From Paenibacillus hemerocallicola (GTDB lineage: Bacteria; Bacillota; Bacilli; Paenibacillales; NBRC-103111), in NCBI RefSeq assembly GCF_006265175.1, contig NZ_VDCQ01000019.1, forward strand, positions 1-64,000: 64,000 nucleotides of DNA, written 5' to 3'. The stretch's first letter is position 1. The number at the start of each line of letters is the position of its first letter. A program made the position numbers and the translations under genes. The notes beneath the pieces were generated by a model, which was given only the letters and a program-made list of their open reading frames with translations, did not search any database and was not told the DNA's origin. Shown here in pieces: positions 1 through 9,829 of the stretch.

Positions 1-510
1 GTGCCTGTAACGCCAGTCGGCCCCGTAACGCCCTGAATGCCTTGAACGCCAGCCGGTCCGATATCGCCCGTGGCGCCTGTAACGCCTGTCGGCCCCGTAA
101 CGCCCTGAATGCCTTGAGCGCCAGCCGGTCCGATATCGCCCGTAGCGCCGGTTGGTCCTGTAATGCCCTGAATGCCTTGAGCGCCCGTAGCCCCAGTAAC
201 GCCTTGGTTGCCCTGAGCGCCAGTCGCTCCGGTATTGCCGGTATCGCCCGTAGCGCCGGTAATGCCTTGGATGCCTTGAGCTCCAGTCGGCCCAGTTTCG
301 CCCTGGATGCCTTGAGCGCCGACTGCTCCCGTTTCGCCTTTAGGCCCTATGGGACCGGTATCGCCCGTTTCGCCGCGGGAACCGGACCACCCGGATTCGC
401 CCTTCTCGCCTTTTTCTCCCTTTTCGCCTTTTTCACCGTTATCGCCCTTCGGCCCTGCAGGTCCTGCCGGCCCCGCCGCACCCTGAGGTCCTACAGGACC
501 TTGCTCGCCA
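1..510 (-). repeat. Collagen-coding tandem repeat DNA
   Basis: The DNA coding the Gly-X-Y tract is a nested tandem array. The element cgccctgaatgccttga recurs at about 29, 101 and 164, giving periods of 72 and 63 bp, all multiples of the 9-bp triplet-of-codons unit. The array is prone to slippage and assembly collapse, so the true copy number may vary between strains. Confidence 0.85.
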
Positions 511-1442
511 CGAACGACTTCCTGCGGCTTCGCGGCGGTTGTCGAACCCGGCAGCTCGACCAAATAAGCGACGCCGTCTTTATGTACGACCGAGATGAGT
601 TGTCCGACCGCAAGCGCGGCGGATTCCAGCTTCTGCGAAGAATTTTTGTCGAAGTATTGGGTTTCGGCGGACAGGATGAAAGTTTCCGCGGACGAGCCTA
701 TCGCAACCGAAACGGAATTGCCGGCGACCGAAGTGACGACGCCGCTCGTTACCGCATTGGACAAATTCGCGGGCACCGCCGAGCTTCCGTTCGTCAAGTA
801 AGGGAGCGCATTGCTGAGCATGGCGGCCATCTGCGCGCGAGTGACCAGTTCTTTCGGCTTGAACGTGTTGTCGCTGAAGCCTTCGACGATTTTCAGATCG
901 ACGGCGGCGTTAATATATCCGCGCAAGGAAGGGGTGCTTTGGCCAAAATCGGTAAAGGAGCTTGACGTGCCGGCGAGCCGGTCGGCATCGGCCTGGCGAT
1001 CGATAATGCGAATGATCAGCTTCGTGGTCCATTCGCGGCTGGCAGGTTGTTGTCCCCACTGGCCTGCGCCCGAGCCATTCTCCTCCTGAGCGTTCAACAG
1101 CCCTTCCTTCAGCGCCAAAGACACGTAAGGCTTGGCCCAGTCGTCGGAAGCGAGCGGCGGGTTGGCCGACGCTTCCGACGAAACCTTGTCCTCCAGACTG
1201 AGCAGCCGGATCGCCATCAGAATCGATTCCTGATGGGTTACGTTGCTGTTCGGATTAAAGAGGCCGGCGTTATCGCCGACGATAATGTCCATCAGTGCGA
1301 GCTTGGCGATGTACTTCTGAGCCCACGGTGCCGCTTCGGCGTCCTTGAATGTCGCGCTCGCGGCCGATGCGATCTGGGTCGCCGGACTCAGTGTAGCGAG
1401 CACTGCCATGGCAACGGATGATTTTCGTATAAATGGTTGCAT
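1..1442 (-). CDS. SLH-domain, collagen-like cell-surface protein (3' part beyond window)
   Basis: Translating the minus strand from the ATG at 1442-1440, after a strong AGGAGG, gives about 480 residues without a stop up to the window edge. A signal peptide is followed by three S-layer-homology repeats at about residues 27-80, 88-150 and 160-215 (the third contains FTDFG, GYINAA and GFSDNTFKP), a linker domain at about 220-300, then from about 310 an uninterrupted Gly-X-Y collagen tract rich in GPTG, GATG and GIQG triplets. SLH repeats bind pyruvylated secondary cell-wall polymer, so the protein is expected on the cell surface with a protruding collagen-like stalk. GXT triplets resemble exosporium BclA-type proteins, but the SLH domains argue for wall anchoring. 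The C-terminus, which would hold any head domain, is not visible. Confidence 0.88.
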   Translation of the reverse strand, partial: MQPFIRKSSVAMAVLATLSPATQIASAASATFKDAEAAPWAQKYIAKLALMDIIVGDNAGLFNPNSNVTHQESILMAIRLLSLEDKVSSEASANPPLASDDWAKPYVSLALKEGLLNAQEENGSGAGQWGQQPASREWTTKLIIRIIDRQADADRLAGTSSSFTDFGQSTPSLRGYINAAVDLKIVEGFSDNTFKPKELVTRAQMAAMLSNALPYLTNGSSAVPANLSNAVTSGVVTSVAGNSVSVAIGSSAETFILSAETQYFDKNSSQKLESAALAVGQLISVVHKDGVAYLVELPGSTTAAKPQEVVRGEQGPVGPQGAAGPAGPAGPKGDNGEKGEKGEKGEKGESGWSGSRGETGDTGPIGPKGETGAVGAQGIQGETGPTGAQGIQGITGATGDTGNTGATGAQGNQGVTGATGAQGIQGITGPTGATGDIGPAGAQGIQGVTGPTGVTGATGDIGPAGVQGIQGVTGPTGVTG

Positions 1443-1762
1443 AAGGTCCTCCTCATAAATAAATCGTAAACGTTGTTGCTGCGGTATAAAGCCGGACGGA
1501 CAATCGGGGAGCCGGATGAAGGATAATCCGCGTATTCCCCCTTAGTTGAACGGAGAGGCATGAGGTGCTGCTGCGGCTACGACAGCCTTATAGTATCACA
1601 GGGGAAAGAGGTGATATCATTAACAATAGTTCAAATTTCCCCTTTTCGAATAAGAAGGCGATAATTGAAAGTATTGGAATATAGAATAAGAGAATCGAGA
1701 ATTTATTGCGATAAATGATCGGTTTTAATTGTTTTGTCGGAATACGATTATTAATTTACTCC

Positions 1763-1899
1763 TTGACAAAAATAATTTATGATATGAATTGTTTTGTATA
1801 TAGGTACAAGGATTTGTTTTTAGGGAAGAAGCATTAACATTACATCAATTTTTTTTGACATCGTGCATCGCTTTTTTGTTGTAAATAATCGATTATAAT
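1763..1899 (+). promoter_or_regulatory. AT-rich promoter region ahead of the glycosyltransferase
   Basis: The 499-bp gap 1443-1941 holds no gene. It is much more AT-rich than its surroundings and carries TTGACA at 1763-1768 and 1855-1860 and a perfect TATAAT at 1894-1899. None of these pairs has ideal 17-bp spacing, so the exact promoter is uncertain. The same gap must also hold the promoter of the minus-strand SLH gene. Confidence 0.35.
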
Positions 1900-1941
1900 C
1901 TAGTAGAGGCATCAATTTGGCAGCTTGGAGCGTGATCTGGC

Positions 1942-3768
1942 ATGAGAACCGACATTATAGTGTTTGCACAGCATTTCGAAGCTTTGCAGGAATGTTTATT
2001 CAACATAAGACTTTCGACTCAGTCTTCTTACCGTCTGATTGTAGTGGCAGAGGAAGGCGCCAACTCTATCAAGGAATGGTTGGAGCAAAACAGCAATGTC
2101 GTCCCGGTTGTCGGCAAAGACGGGATCGGGGTGGCGGCGGCATACAATCTGGGGGAGCGGGTCGCGGATACGGATCATGTCGTATTTATGCGCGACTACA
2201 TATACGTGACCGACGGGTGGCTGGAGCGTCTGAACGGCTGCATGGAGCGCAATGGGCGGGCAGCGATGGTCGGCCCGGTCAGCAGCGGCGTCAGCGGCAT
2301 GCAAAATGCCGACTTTCCAAGCGATAATCCGGCGGTCACCGAGCATTTCTCCGAAAGCCTCGGGGTCATGCGGGCCAATGAAAGCAAGCGGGTCCCCCGA
2401 TTGCTAAGCCATCTCGTCATGATTCGCAAAAGCGTGTTCGACGAGTTGGGCGGTTTCGACGAGCGATTCGAGCCGGAATCTTACGAAGACGACGATATGT
2501 GCTACCGTGCGCTGATGTCCGGTTACGAGATGTATGTGGCGAAGGACTGCTTCGTCCGGTATGAGCGGAAATTCGGACCGTACGCCGACGATCCGACCTG
2601 GTACCAGCGTCACATTCAGGCTAACGGCCATAGGGCTCTAGCAAAATGGGGCTTCGACCTGCCGGCCGCGCTCTATGCCTGGAGGCAGCCGATCACGATC
2701 AGCTTGTGCATGATCGTCAAGAACGAGGAGCAGACGTTGGCCCAATGCCTGTCGAGCGTAGAGGGAATCGCGGACGAGATCGTCATCGTGGACACCGGCT
2801 CGAGCGACAGAACGAAGGAAATTGCCGGACGGTTTACCGACCGCATCTACGATTTCGAATGGATCGACGATTTTGCCGCGGCGAGAAATTTCGCCTTCGG
2901 GCAGGCTAAGATGGATTACATGTTATGGATGGATGCGGACGATTCCTTCCTGCCCGCGGACGCGGACAAATTCCGCGAGCTGAAAAAGTCGCTGCAGTGG
3001 GATACGGACGCGGTCTCCATGGTATATAACCTGTCGTTCGACGAATACGGCAACGTGACGTCCAGTTTGCGCAGAAACCGGCTGGTGAAGCGCGAGAACG
3101 GATTCCGCTGGATCGGCGTCGTGCACGAATATCTTGCCGTTTACGGGAAGATCGAAAATGCGGACATTGGCGTAACGCACAACCGCCAGCATACGCAGAC
3201 TGATCGCAATTTGAACATTTATGCCAGAAAAGAAAAAGAGGGGGTGCCGTTCTCCTCGCGGGATTTGTATTATTACGCCAACGAGCTGTTCGATCATTCG
3301 ATGTGGGAAAAGTCCCTGCATTATTACGAACAGTTTCTCGACCGCAAGGACGGGTGGATCGAGGATGTGATCAACGCCTTCGGCCAGGCCGGCGATTGTC
3401 TGCACAAGCTGGACAAACGGCTGGAAGCGAAAGCGAAGGTGCTGCAATCGTTCGCCCATGCGCTGCCGCGTGCGGAGAACTGCTGCAGATTGGGCTACTA
3501 CCATATGGAGGAAGGCGATTATGCAGGCGCTGCGTTTTGGTACAAAACCGCCGCTTCGCTGGATAAGCCGGTCAGTGCCATGGCGCTTATGCGTCATGCG
3601 TGCTGGACCTGGCTGCCTCATCTGCAGCTATGCGTTTGCTACAACAAGCTGGGACGGAACGATTTGGCCAAGCATCACAATGAGATTGCCGGGACGTATT
3701 TGCCCGATGACGCCAGAATCCGGTCGAATAGAACTTATTTTGAAAGCTTGGAAGCTTCCCGCGAGTAG
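1942..3768 (+). CDS. Tandem family-2 glycosyltransferase with C-terminal TPR-like region
   Basis: A 608-residue protein. Residues 1-235 form a first GT-A (GT2-like) fold, with GGFDERF and EDDDMCYRA typical of sugar transferases, but the usual metal-binding loop reads FMRDY rather than NNDT. A second GT2 domain begins near 250 (SLCMIVKNEE, VDTGSSDRT) and has a clear metal-binding LWMDADD near 330. The remainder is helical and repeats (YYYANELFD, AGDCLHKL, GYYHMEEGDY), as in TPR arrays. It probably glycosylates a protein or cell-surface polymer in the cytosol; acceptor and sugar are unknown. The upstream SLH/collagen gene could supply a substrate, since bacterial collagen-like proteins are often glycosylated, but this is inference. 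The ATG at 1942 follows GGAG at 1927-1930. Confidence 0.82.
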   Translation: MRTDIIVFAQHFEALQECLFNIRLSTQSSYRLIVVAEEGANSIKEWLEQNSNVVPVVGKDGIGVAAAYNLGERVADTDHVVFMRDYIYVTDGWLERLNGCMERNGRAAMVGPVSSGVSGMQNADFPSDNPAVTEHFSESLGVMRANESKRVPRLLSHLVMIRKSVFDELGGFDERFEPESYEDDDMCYRALMSGYEMYVAKDCFVRYERKFGPYADDPTWYQRHIQANGHRALAKWGFDLPAALYAWRQPITISLCMIVKNEEQTLAQCLSSVEGIADEIVIVDTGSSDRTKEIAGRFTDRIYDFEWIDDFAAARNFAFGQAKMDYMLWMDADDSFLPADADKFRELKKSLQWDTDAVSMVYNLSFDEYGNVTSSLRRNRLVKRENGFRWIGVVHEYLAVYGKIENADIGVTHNRQHTQTDRNLNIYARKEKEGVPFSSRDLYYYANELFDHSMWEKSLHYYEQFLDRKDGWIEDVINAFGQAGDCLHKLDKRLEAKAKVLQSFAHALPRAENCCRLGYYHMEEGDYAGAAFWYKTAASLDKPVSAMALMRHACWTWLPHLQLCVCYNKLGRNDLAKHHNEIAGTYLPDDARIRSNRTYFESLEASRE

Positions 3769-3798
3769 CGGTGCCCCTTCCTGTCGCCTGATGAAAGA

Positions 3799-3826
3799 AA
3801 GCCGCTCCGTAAAGCGGTTTTTTTTC
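3799..3826 (+). terminator. Rho-independent terminator after the glycosyltransferase
   Basis: An 8-bp stem (aagccgct / agcggttt, one G-T pair) is followed by a run of eight T. Confidence 0.8.
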
Positions 3827-3982
3827 GTCGATGGGCGAAAAAATTTCTTCCCTTCCTCGAAGAAACACGTTTGTTGTTCAGAGAATGTTTAGACCGCTCG
3901 TTTATAATCAAAGATCAGAACCGTGCTATCGGACGAGCGGCGGGAGAACTGTCCGCGATAAAGGCAGTAAGGAGGGTGCGTA

Positions 3983-5113
3983 ATGAACGCCATCATAGTG
4001 GATGACGAGCAGCCTGCGATCGATGTGTTGAAAGTCATGCTCGAGCAGGACGGCAGAATCGAAGTGGCCGGAACGTTTCGCAAGCCGGCCGATGCGCTCG
4101 AAGCGATCGGAACGCTGAGGCCGGATGTCGCTTTCTTGGATATTCAAATGCCGCGAATGAACGGCTTGGAGCTGTCCGAGCGGTTGCTGGAGGTACACGA
4201 GGAACTGGAGATCGTATTCGTAACCGCCTACGATCGATTTGCGCTGGAAGCGTTCAGAGCGAACGCGTGCGACTATTTATTAAAGCCGGTAGTTGAAAGC
4301 GATCTGGGCAGGACGATTATGCGGCTGTACAAAAGAAAACGTCTCCCTCCGAAAGATGTGCAGCCCGGCAACGCTATCCGCGCTTACTGCTTCGGCGGTT
4401 TTACGCTGCTCGGGATGCCTCCCGAGGGTGTGGCTATCCCTTGGAGAACCGTCAAAATACAGGAACTGATGGCTTATTTGTTAATCCGGAAAGGGCAGCA
4501 AATCAGCAAGTGGGAAATGATCAACGATATATGGCCCGATTGCACGGAGGAGCAGGCTCATTCCCATTTGCATACGGCCGTATATCAGATCAGAAAGACG
4601 TTGAAGCTGTACGGCGTCAACGCCCGCATCGATTTTCGCAACGCCCACTACCGCCTGGAGGCGGACGGACTGTGGAGCGACCTGGAGCAGTTCATGAAGC
4701 TCTCCGAAGGGGACAAGGAAGTGTCGTCGGCCAATGCGGGAGCTTATGAGCAATGTCTGGAGCTGTATAAGGGCGAGCTGTTCGGCGCGTGGAGCTATCC
4801 GTGGAGCATCCGTCTGAGGGAAGCTTGCCGTCTGCGCTATGCCGTTATGACCAAGAGCCTGTGCGACTATTTGATCGGGTCCGGCCAGCACCAGACCGCC
4901 TTGCAGCGGATTCAGCTGCTGATAGACACTCAGCCTCTCGACGAGGAAGCCTACATGCTGTCGATGCGGATTTATAAGTCGTTAAATAACAGGACCGCCT
5001 TTATTTCGCAATACCAGAAGCTCGAGCGGCTGCTGCAGGCGGAGCTGGGAGTATTGCCGGAGGAAAAGGTAAGGCGTCTTTACGAGAGTTGGGCCGGTAT
5101 TATGACGGAATAG
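3983..5113 (+). CDS. Response regulator with SARP/BTAD output domain
   Basis: 376 residues. The receiver domain spans about 1-115 and has the acidic pair VDDE, phospho-acceptor Asp53 in FLDIQMP, Thr in FVTAYD and Lys in LLKPV, so it looks fully active. Residues about 130-225 form a winged-helix DNA-binding region, and about 230-376 resemble the bacterial transcriptional activator domain (BTAD) of SARP regulators, with ELYKGELFG and QLLIDTQPLDEEAY. The start has a strong AAGGAGG seven bases upstream. It sits 61 bp before the large hybrid kinase at 5175, its probable partner. Targets are unknown. Confidence 0.88.
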   Translation: MNAIIVDDEQPAIDVLKVMLEQDGRIEVAGTFRKPADALEAIGTLRPDVAFLDIQMPRMNGLELSERLLEVHEELEIVFVTAYDRFALEAFRANACDYLLKPVVESDLGRTIMRLYKRKRLPPKDVQPGNAIRAYCFGGFTLLGMPPEGVAIPWRTVKIQELMAYLLIRKGQQISKWEMINDIWPDCTEEQAHSHLHTAVYQIRKTLKLYGVNARIDFRNAHYRLEADGLWSDLEQFMKLSEGDKEVSSANAGAYEQCLELYKGELFGAWSYPWSIRLREACRLRYAVMTKSLCDYLIGSGQHQTALQRIQLLIDTQPLDEEAYMLSMRIYKSLNNRTAFISQYQKLERLLQAELGVLPEEKVRRLYESWAGIMTE

Positions 5114-5174
5114 GCACGCAGCCGGGGAGCTCCGAAATCCGGAGTAAATCAACGCCCTGCTGGAGGATATTCGG

Positions 5175-8100
5175 ATGTTTACAAAATCGTTACACGCGCA
5201 GGGCATTATATGTATTCTATCCGTTCTGATCATCGTTTCCTCCTTCGCCATTCCGATCTACAAGTCGTCCCATTCGTTCCGCCCGATTGCACAGGACGGC
5301 GTTGTCGATTTGGACGGATGGGATTGCCGGTCGGCGGATATCGTCAAGCTCGATGGGAGATGGTCGTTCTACTGGGGCGAGCTGCTTACGCCTGATGAGG
5401 TCGGCCGCGATCGGCCGCCCGTCTCCGGATATATGGAGGTGCCGGGAAATTGGGACGCCGTCAGCCTCGGAGGGACACGATTGCCGAAGGAAGGCTACGC
5501 GACATACAGGCTGAAGGTGCTGCTGCCCTGCGACGAAGGGACATTCGGGGTCAAAACGTCCAACATTCGCGCGTCCAACCGCATTTTCGTCAACGGCGAG
5601 CTGATCGGAGCAAGCGGCTCGCCTGCTTCTTCCGCCGATGCGATCGTACACCGGAACACGCCGTACGCCGCTTATTTCGAGCTGAAGGGAAACCGGGAAG
5701 CGGATATTCTCGTCCAGGTGGCAAGCTTCAAAAGCTATAACACGGGCATCGTGCATTCGATCTCGTTCGGCAACCAGCAAGCTGTCGCCGCGCTGAGCGA
5801 ATACAATGTCATGGTGGACGGCATGATCGCCGGAGGCTTCTTCCTCATCTTCCTATATTTCTTCTTCATGTACTTTCAGCGCTTGAGCAAGGAATTGCTC
5901 TACTTTGCCCTGTTCGCCTTGAGCAGCTTCGTCTTTACGATTACCCACTACGATAGGCTGTTGATGAAGCTTGTTCCGGGGCTGGAGATTATGCCGCAGC
6001 TTATTTTGGAGAACTTGTCGGCAATAGGCGTTATCGCTTTTTTCTCGAGGTATACGTATTATTTACTGCCCGGGCTGTTTGCCAAATCCGTATTGCGCCT
6101 GATCGATGCGGTCATGCTCGTCTACGTCGTCCTGATCGTGTTCACGCCGGCTACTTATTATGCGCCGTACATTTACTCGCTGATCCCGCTCTCGCTGTTC
6201 TGCCTTGGAGTCAACGGCTACTATTTGTGCAAAGCCGCGCTGCAGCGCACGAGAGGCTCGGTCTATTTGGCGCTGTCCACGCTATGTCTGGCCGTGCTGA
6301 TTTTGAATACGATGCTGAATACGCTTTGGAAGGTGGACGGTCACTTCTTTCTTCCGGTCGCCCAGCCTCTGCTCGTCGTCTCGCAGGCGCTGTACATGTC
6401 GCTTGCGTATACGACGGCGTTTCAGACGATTCAACGGCTCACGCAGAGATTGTCCGAGGTGGACAAGCTCAAGGACGAATTTCTGGCCCATACGTCGCAC
6501 GAGTTCAGAACGCCGCTGAACGGCATCATCAATATTTCGCAGTCGATTCTGGACGGAGCCAGAGGACGGCTGGATTCGGAGCTGAGAGAGGATTTGCGCC
6601 TGATGCGGGACGTCGGCAAACGTCTCTCCGCGCTTGTGCACGATATATTGGATTATTCGCGGATCAAGCACAGGGATTTGGCGCTTCATCCGGAGCATGT
6701 CGACCTGTTCATGATCGCGAACGTCGTGGTGGAGCTCCACGAATATCTCATCCGCAACAAATCGCTTCGGCTCATCAATAGAATTCCATCCAAAACGTTC
6801 TATGTGTATGCCGATGAAAACCGCCTCCATCAAATTATGCGGAATCTCGTGGACAATGCGATCAAATATACGGACCAAGGAAGCGTCGCGGTTGAAGCGG
6901 TGTACAACAGCGATGAAGTGTGGGTCAGTGTGGAGGACACGGGAAGGGGGATCCCCAGCGAACAATTCGAGCGCGTATTCCAATCCTACGAGCAGATCGA
7001 GCCGGATAGTCCGCGCATGCCGGGTGGCTTCGGCCTCGGGCTGTCCATTACGAAGCAACTGGTCGAGCTTCACGGCGGGAAAATATGGATACAATCCGAG
7101 ACGGGGAAAGGGACCAGGATGACTTTCTCCTTGCCTGCGAGCGTAAAGGAGCGCGAAGAATCGACCGGTGCGGCCGGCCCGTTTCCCGTACCGCCCCCCG
7201 TTCCCGTCCGTGATCCGTCGACATCCGAACCTGTCGGAAACGGGAGGAAGCCTCCGTATAAATTGCTTATCGTCGACGACGACTACAGCAATTTGCGCGT
7301 AATGCTCAATGTGCTCGCTTTGGAGCATTATGCGGCCGATGCCGTTTCCAGCGGCGAAGAAGCCGTCAAGCTTCTGGGTGGAGGCCACCGCTACGATATG
7401 TGCATAATTGACATCATGATGCCCGGGATGTCGGGTTACGATTTGTGCAGAGTTATCCGAAAATCTCATTCTTTGCTGGAGCTGCCCGTGTTACTTGTAA
7501 CGGCGGGCTCGCAGCAGGGCGATCTTGAGGCGGGTTTTGCAGCCGGAGCCAACGATTTTTTGCAGAAGCCGTATAATTTGATCGAGCTGAAAAGCAGGGT
7601 GCAGACGCTGATCGGACTGAAGCAGTCGGCGAGTCTTCTCGTCCAGAAGGAGATGGCCTTTCTGCAGGCCCAGATCAAGCCGCATTTCCTGTATAACGCG
7701 CTGAATACGATCCTGTCGTTCAGTCATAGCGATCATGCCAGCGCCCGCAAAGTATTGCGGGAATTCAGCAATTATTTGCGCTACAGCTTTGATTTCAAGG
7801 ACCATTCGGGCACCGTTCCGCTGCATAAAGAGGTATCGCTGCTGAAGTCGTACGTGGAAATCGAGAAGGCCAGGTTCGGCGGGCTGCTGAACGTACAGTT
7901 CAGCATCGATCCCGACGCTCTTCATTGCGAGGTCCCGTCACTGATGCTGCAGCCCCTCGTGGAAAATGCGATCCATCACGGCATCATGAAGAAGGAAGAC
8001 GGGGGCAACGTCATCGTAACCGTTCGCATGAGCGACGGACTTGATATGAAGATCGCCGACGACGGCATCGGCTTCCCCGTATCCGGTACTCCGTGGCAGG

Positions 8101-8261
8101 AGCTGAAGCCGCAGAACACCGGGGTAGGCTTGCAAAACATTCACAGAAGACTGCTTTCCATGTACGGGGTCGGACTTGATATCGCGAGCGAGCCGGACAA
8201 AGGCTCGACCGTAACGTTGCGTATTCCGTTCCCGGACAAGGAAACGCAGGCGGGCGAATAA
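5175..8261 (+). CDS. Hybrid sensor histidine kinase, 7TMR-DISM type, with two kinase cores
   Basis: 1028 residues. An extracellular jelly-roll-like domain (about 40-200) precedes roughly seven membrane helices (about 215-420), the layout of 7TMR-DISM receptors, whose sensor domain is thought to bind carbohydrates. A HisKA domain follows with His442 in HTSHEFRTPLNG, then an HATPase domain with FGLGLSITKQL, a receiver domain with phospho-acceptor Asp746 in IIDIMMPG, and a second kinase core of the LytS/YesM type with His837 in QIKPHFLYN and its own HATPase (LVENAIHHG). The start follows GGAGGATATTCGG. It lies directly downstream of the SARP regulator and is its likely cognate kinase. Two unrelated kinase chemistries in one chain is the notable feature. 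Confidence 0.88.
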   Translation: MFTKSLHAQGIICILSVLIIVSSFAIPIYKSSHSFRPIAQDGVVDLDGWDCRSADIVKLDGRWSFYWGELLTPDEVGRDRPPVSGYMEVPGNWDAVSLGGTRLPKEGYATYRLKVLLPCDEGTFGVKTSNIRASNRIFVNGELIGASGSPASSADAIVHRNTPYAAYFELKGNREADILVQVASFKSYNTGIVHSISFGNQQAVAALSEYNVMVDGMIAGGFFLIFLYFFFMYFQRLSKELLYFALFALSSFVFTITHYDRLLMKLVPGLEIMPQLILENLSAIGVIAFFSRYTYYLLPGLFAKSVLRLIDAVMLVYVVLIVFTPATYYAPYIYSLIPLSLFCLGVNGYYLCKAALQRTRGSVYLALSTLCLAVLILNTMLNTLWKVDGHFFLPVAQPLLVVSQALYMSLAYTTAFQTIQRLTQRLSEVDKLKDEFLAHTSHEFRTPLNGIINISQSILDGARGRLDSELREDLRLMRDVGKRLSALVHDILDYSRIKHRDLALHPEHVDLFMIANVVVELHEYLIRNKSLRLINRIPSKTFYVYADENRLHQIMRNLVDNAIKYTDQGSVAVEAVYNSDEVWVSVEDTGRGIPSEQFERVFQSYEQIEPDSPRMPGGFGLGLSITKQLVELHGGKIWIQSETGKGTRMTFSLPASVKEREESTGAAGPFPVPPPVPVRDPSTSEPVGNGRKPPYKLLIVDDDYSNLRVMLNVLALEHYAADAVSSGEEAVKLLGGGHRYDMCIIDIMMPGMSGYDLCRVIRKSHSLLELPVLLVTAGSQQGDLEAGFAAGANDFLQKPYNLIELKSRVQTLIGLKQSASLLVQKEMAFLQAQIKPHFLYNALNTILSFSHSDHASARKVLREFSNYLRYSFDFKDHSGTVPLHKEVSLLKSYVEIEKARFGGLLNVQFSIDPDALHCEVPSLMLQPLVENAIHHGIMKKEDGGNVIVTVRMSDGLDMKIADDGIGFPVSGTPWQELKPQNTGVGLQNIHRRLLSMYGVGLDIASEPDKGSTVTLRIPFPDKETQAGE

Positions 8262-8319
8262 CTTGCCCGCGCACGGATATATGCACTCGTATTCTCGTAT
8301 TAATGAAGAAAAGGAAGAA

Positions 8320-8346
8320 GGCAGCGACTCGGGCTGTCTTTTTTAC
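8320..8346 (+). terminator. Terminator after the hybrid kinase
   Basis: The stem ggcagc / gctgtc (one G-T pair) is followed by six T. Confidence 0.6.
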
Positions 8347-8472
8347 GTTTGACCCCGAAGAGGAAGCGGGGCGATGAACCGACTCGGCATACGCCCAGGT
8401 ACATTTCCTTCCCGGCGCTCATATTCTAAGATGTAGTCTTCATTACTACCGAGATAAAGGAAGCGAGTCAAC

Positions 8473-9288
8473 GTGCGTCAAGCGATCGCCATATTGGATT
8501 CCGGTGTAGGGGGACTTACGGTTGCCAAGGAAGTGATGAGGCAGCTGCCTCAGGAGGAAATCGTCTACTTCGGCGATACCGACCGGGCGCCGTACGGTCC
8601 GAGAGCCACGGATGAAGTGTTGGAATTTACGGAGCAAATCGTCAGTTACCTGCTGCACTTTAAACCGAAGATGATCATTATTGCATGCAATACCGCGACC
8701 GCCATAGCCCTTCAGCACATTCGTTCGTTGGTCGATATTCCGGTCGTAGGGGTCGTACAGCCAGGCGCCAGAGCGGCGATCAAGAAGACGAGGAACGGCT
8801 CCATCGGCGTGATCGGCACGGAAAACACGATTCGCAGCGGCGCTTACCAGCATGCGCTTCAGGCACTCAATCCGCATATTCGAGTCGTCGGATTGGCTTG
8901 TCCGAGGCTTGTACCGATTGTGGAAAGAAGGCTGTACCGTACGGATGAAGCGAAGGAGGCCGTGAGTCAGTCGCTGCAGCCGCTACTGAACACAACGATC
9001 GACAGTTTGATTCTCGGATGCACCCATTACCCGTTTCTGTCTTCGGCCATTGCCGAGGTGGTAGGGCCGCGCGTGTCGATGATCAGCTCGGCCGACGAGA
9101 CGGCCCGGGAAGTCAGCGCGATTTTGCATCATCGGGGACAACTGGCCCGATCGGGCAAAATACCGATTCACCGTTTTTTTTGCAGCGGAGACCCGAATAC
9201 GTTCCAAGCGATTGCCCAGGAATGGCTGGGGGAGCAAATTAAAGTATCGCCGGTATTTTGGCAGATGACCCGCTTGTCCGGGAACTGA
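8473..9288 (+). CDS. murI: Glutamate racemase
   Basis: 271 residues, the usual length. The enzyme interconverts L- and D-glutamate to supply D-Glu for peptidoglycan. The N-terminal DSGVGGLTV motif, the catalytic cysteine motifs ACNTATA and GCTHYPFL, and FGDTDRAPYG are all intact. Translation starts at a GTG preceded by AAGGAAG. It is monocistronic, with a strong hairpin just downstream. Confidence 0.97.
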   Translation: MRQAIAILDSGVGGLTVAKEVMRQLPQEEIVYFGDTDRAPYGPRATDEVLEFTEQIVSYLLHFKPKMIIIACNTATAIALQHIRSLVDIPVVGVVQPGARAAIKKTRNGSIGVIGTENTIRSGAYQHALQALNPHIRVVGLACPRLVPIVERRLYRTDEAKEAVSQSLQPLLNTTIDSLILGCTHYPFLSSAIAEVVGPRVSMISSADETAREVSAILHHRGQLARSGKIPIHRFFCSGDPNTFQAIAQEWLGEQIKVSPVFWQMTRLSGN

Positions 9289-9312
9289 TTCGCAAACGAT
9301 ACGACAGAGCGA

Positions 9313-9342
9313 GAAGGCGGAGCGAACGGACGCTCCGCCTTC
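9313..9342. terminator. Hairpin between convergent murI and the DUF3054 gene
   Basis: A perfect 12-bp stem (gaaggcggagcg / cgctccgccttc) with a 6-base loop lies between convergent genes and can serve both directions. The T-run is short. Confidence 0.75.
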
Positions 9343-9347
9343 TTCAA

Positions 9348-9731
9348 CTATTTTCCGGGAAAAGCCCTCCGGAAAAGCAAGGCGCATAGCGCGCGCCAAA
9401 CAATCATAAAGGAGGCAATTAAAGGGAACGCTACGACTGCGAACGTTCCGGTAGGGAGCCGCCCGAGCCATAGGGAACGGAGGACCAGACCGAGCGGGAC
9501 GGCCAGGCAGCACGTCAGGAGCGCATACAGCACCGCTTTGCCGACAGAGGAAACGGAGCTTGGCCGGTAAGTGCGGACGACCGCAAGAGCGATGACCCAA
9601 CCGAGCGCAAACGGGATAGCGGTTGGCAAGGCGGCGAGAAGCGAGAACGTCATATCGTGGTCCTGCCTGCCGAGCAAGACGAACAAAAACAGGACGAGCA
9701 AATCCCCGCCGACGAGGATGAGCAAAGGCAT
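9348..9731 (-). CDS. DUF3054 family membrane protein
   Basis: 127 residues with four hydrophobic segments, starting GDLLVLFLFVLLGRQDH, the characteristic opening of DUF3054 proteins. It is an integral membrane protein of unknown function. AAGGAG lies ten bases before the ATG. The gene converges with murI and diverges from the YkvA-like gene. Confidence 0.75.
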   Translation of the reverse strand: MPLLILVGGDLLVLFLFVLLGRQDHDMTFSLLAALPTAIPFALGWVIALAVVRTYRPSSVSSVGKAVLYALLTCCLAVPLGLVLRSLWLGRLPTGTFAVVAFPLIASFMIVWRALCALLFRRAFPGK

Positions 9732-9829
9732 TTGTAGCGATCTCCTTTTAATCGGCCGAACAGCCGGGTAATGAATAGTATCGGTGACGCTTTCCGCCGA
9801 TGAACGTTGCGGAAGAAGGAGGGGATCGT

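Noticed and set aside
1-510. Regular repeats resembling a CRISPR array
   Set aside because: The repeats are in frame and encode Gly-X-Y triplets; there are no unique spacers and no cas genes.
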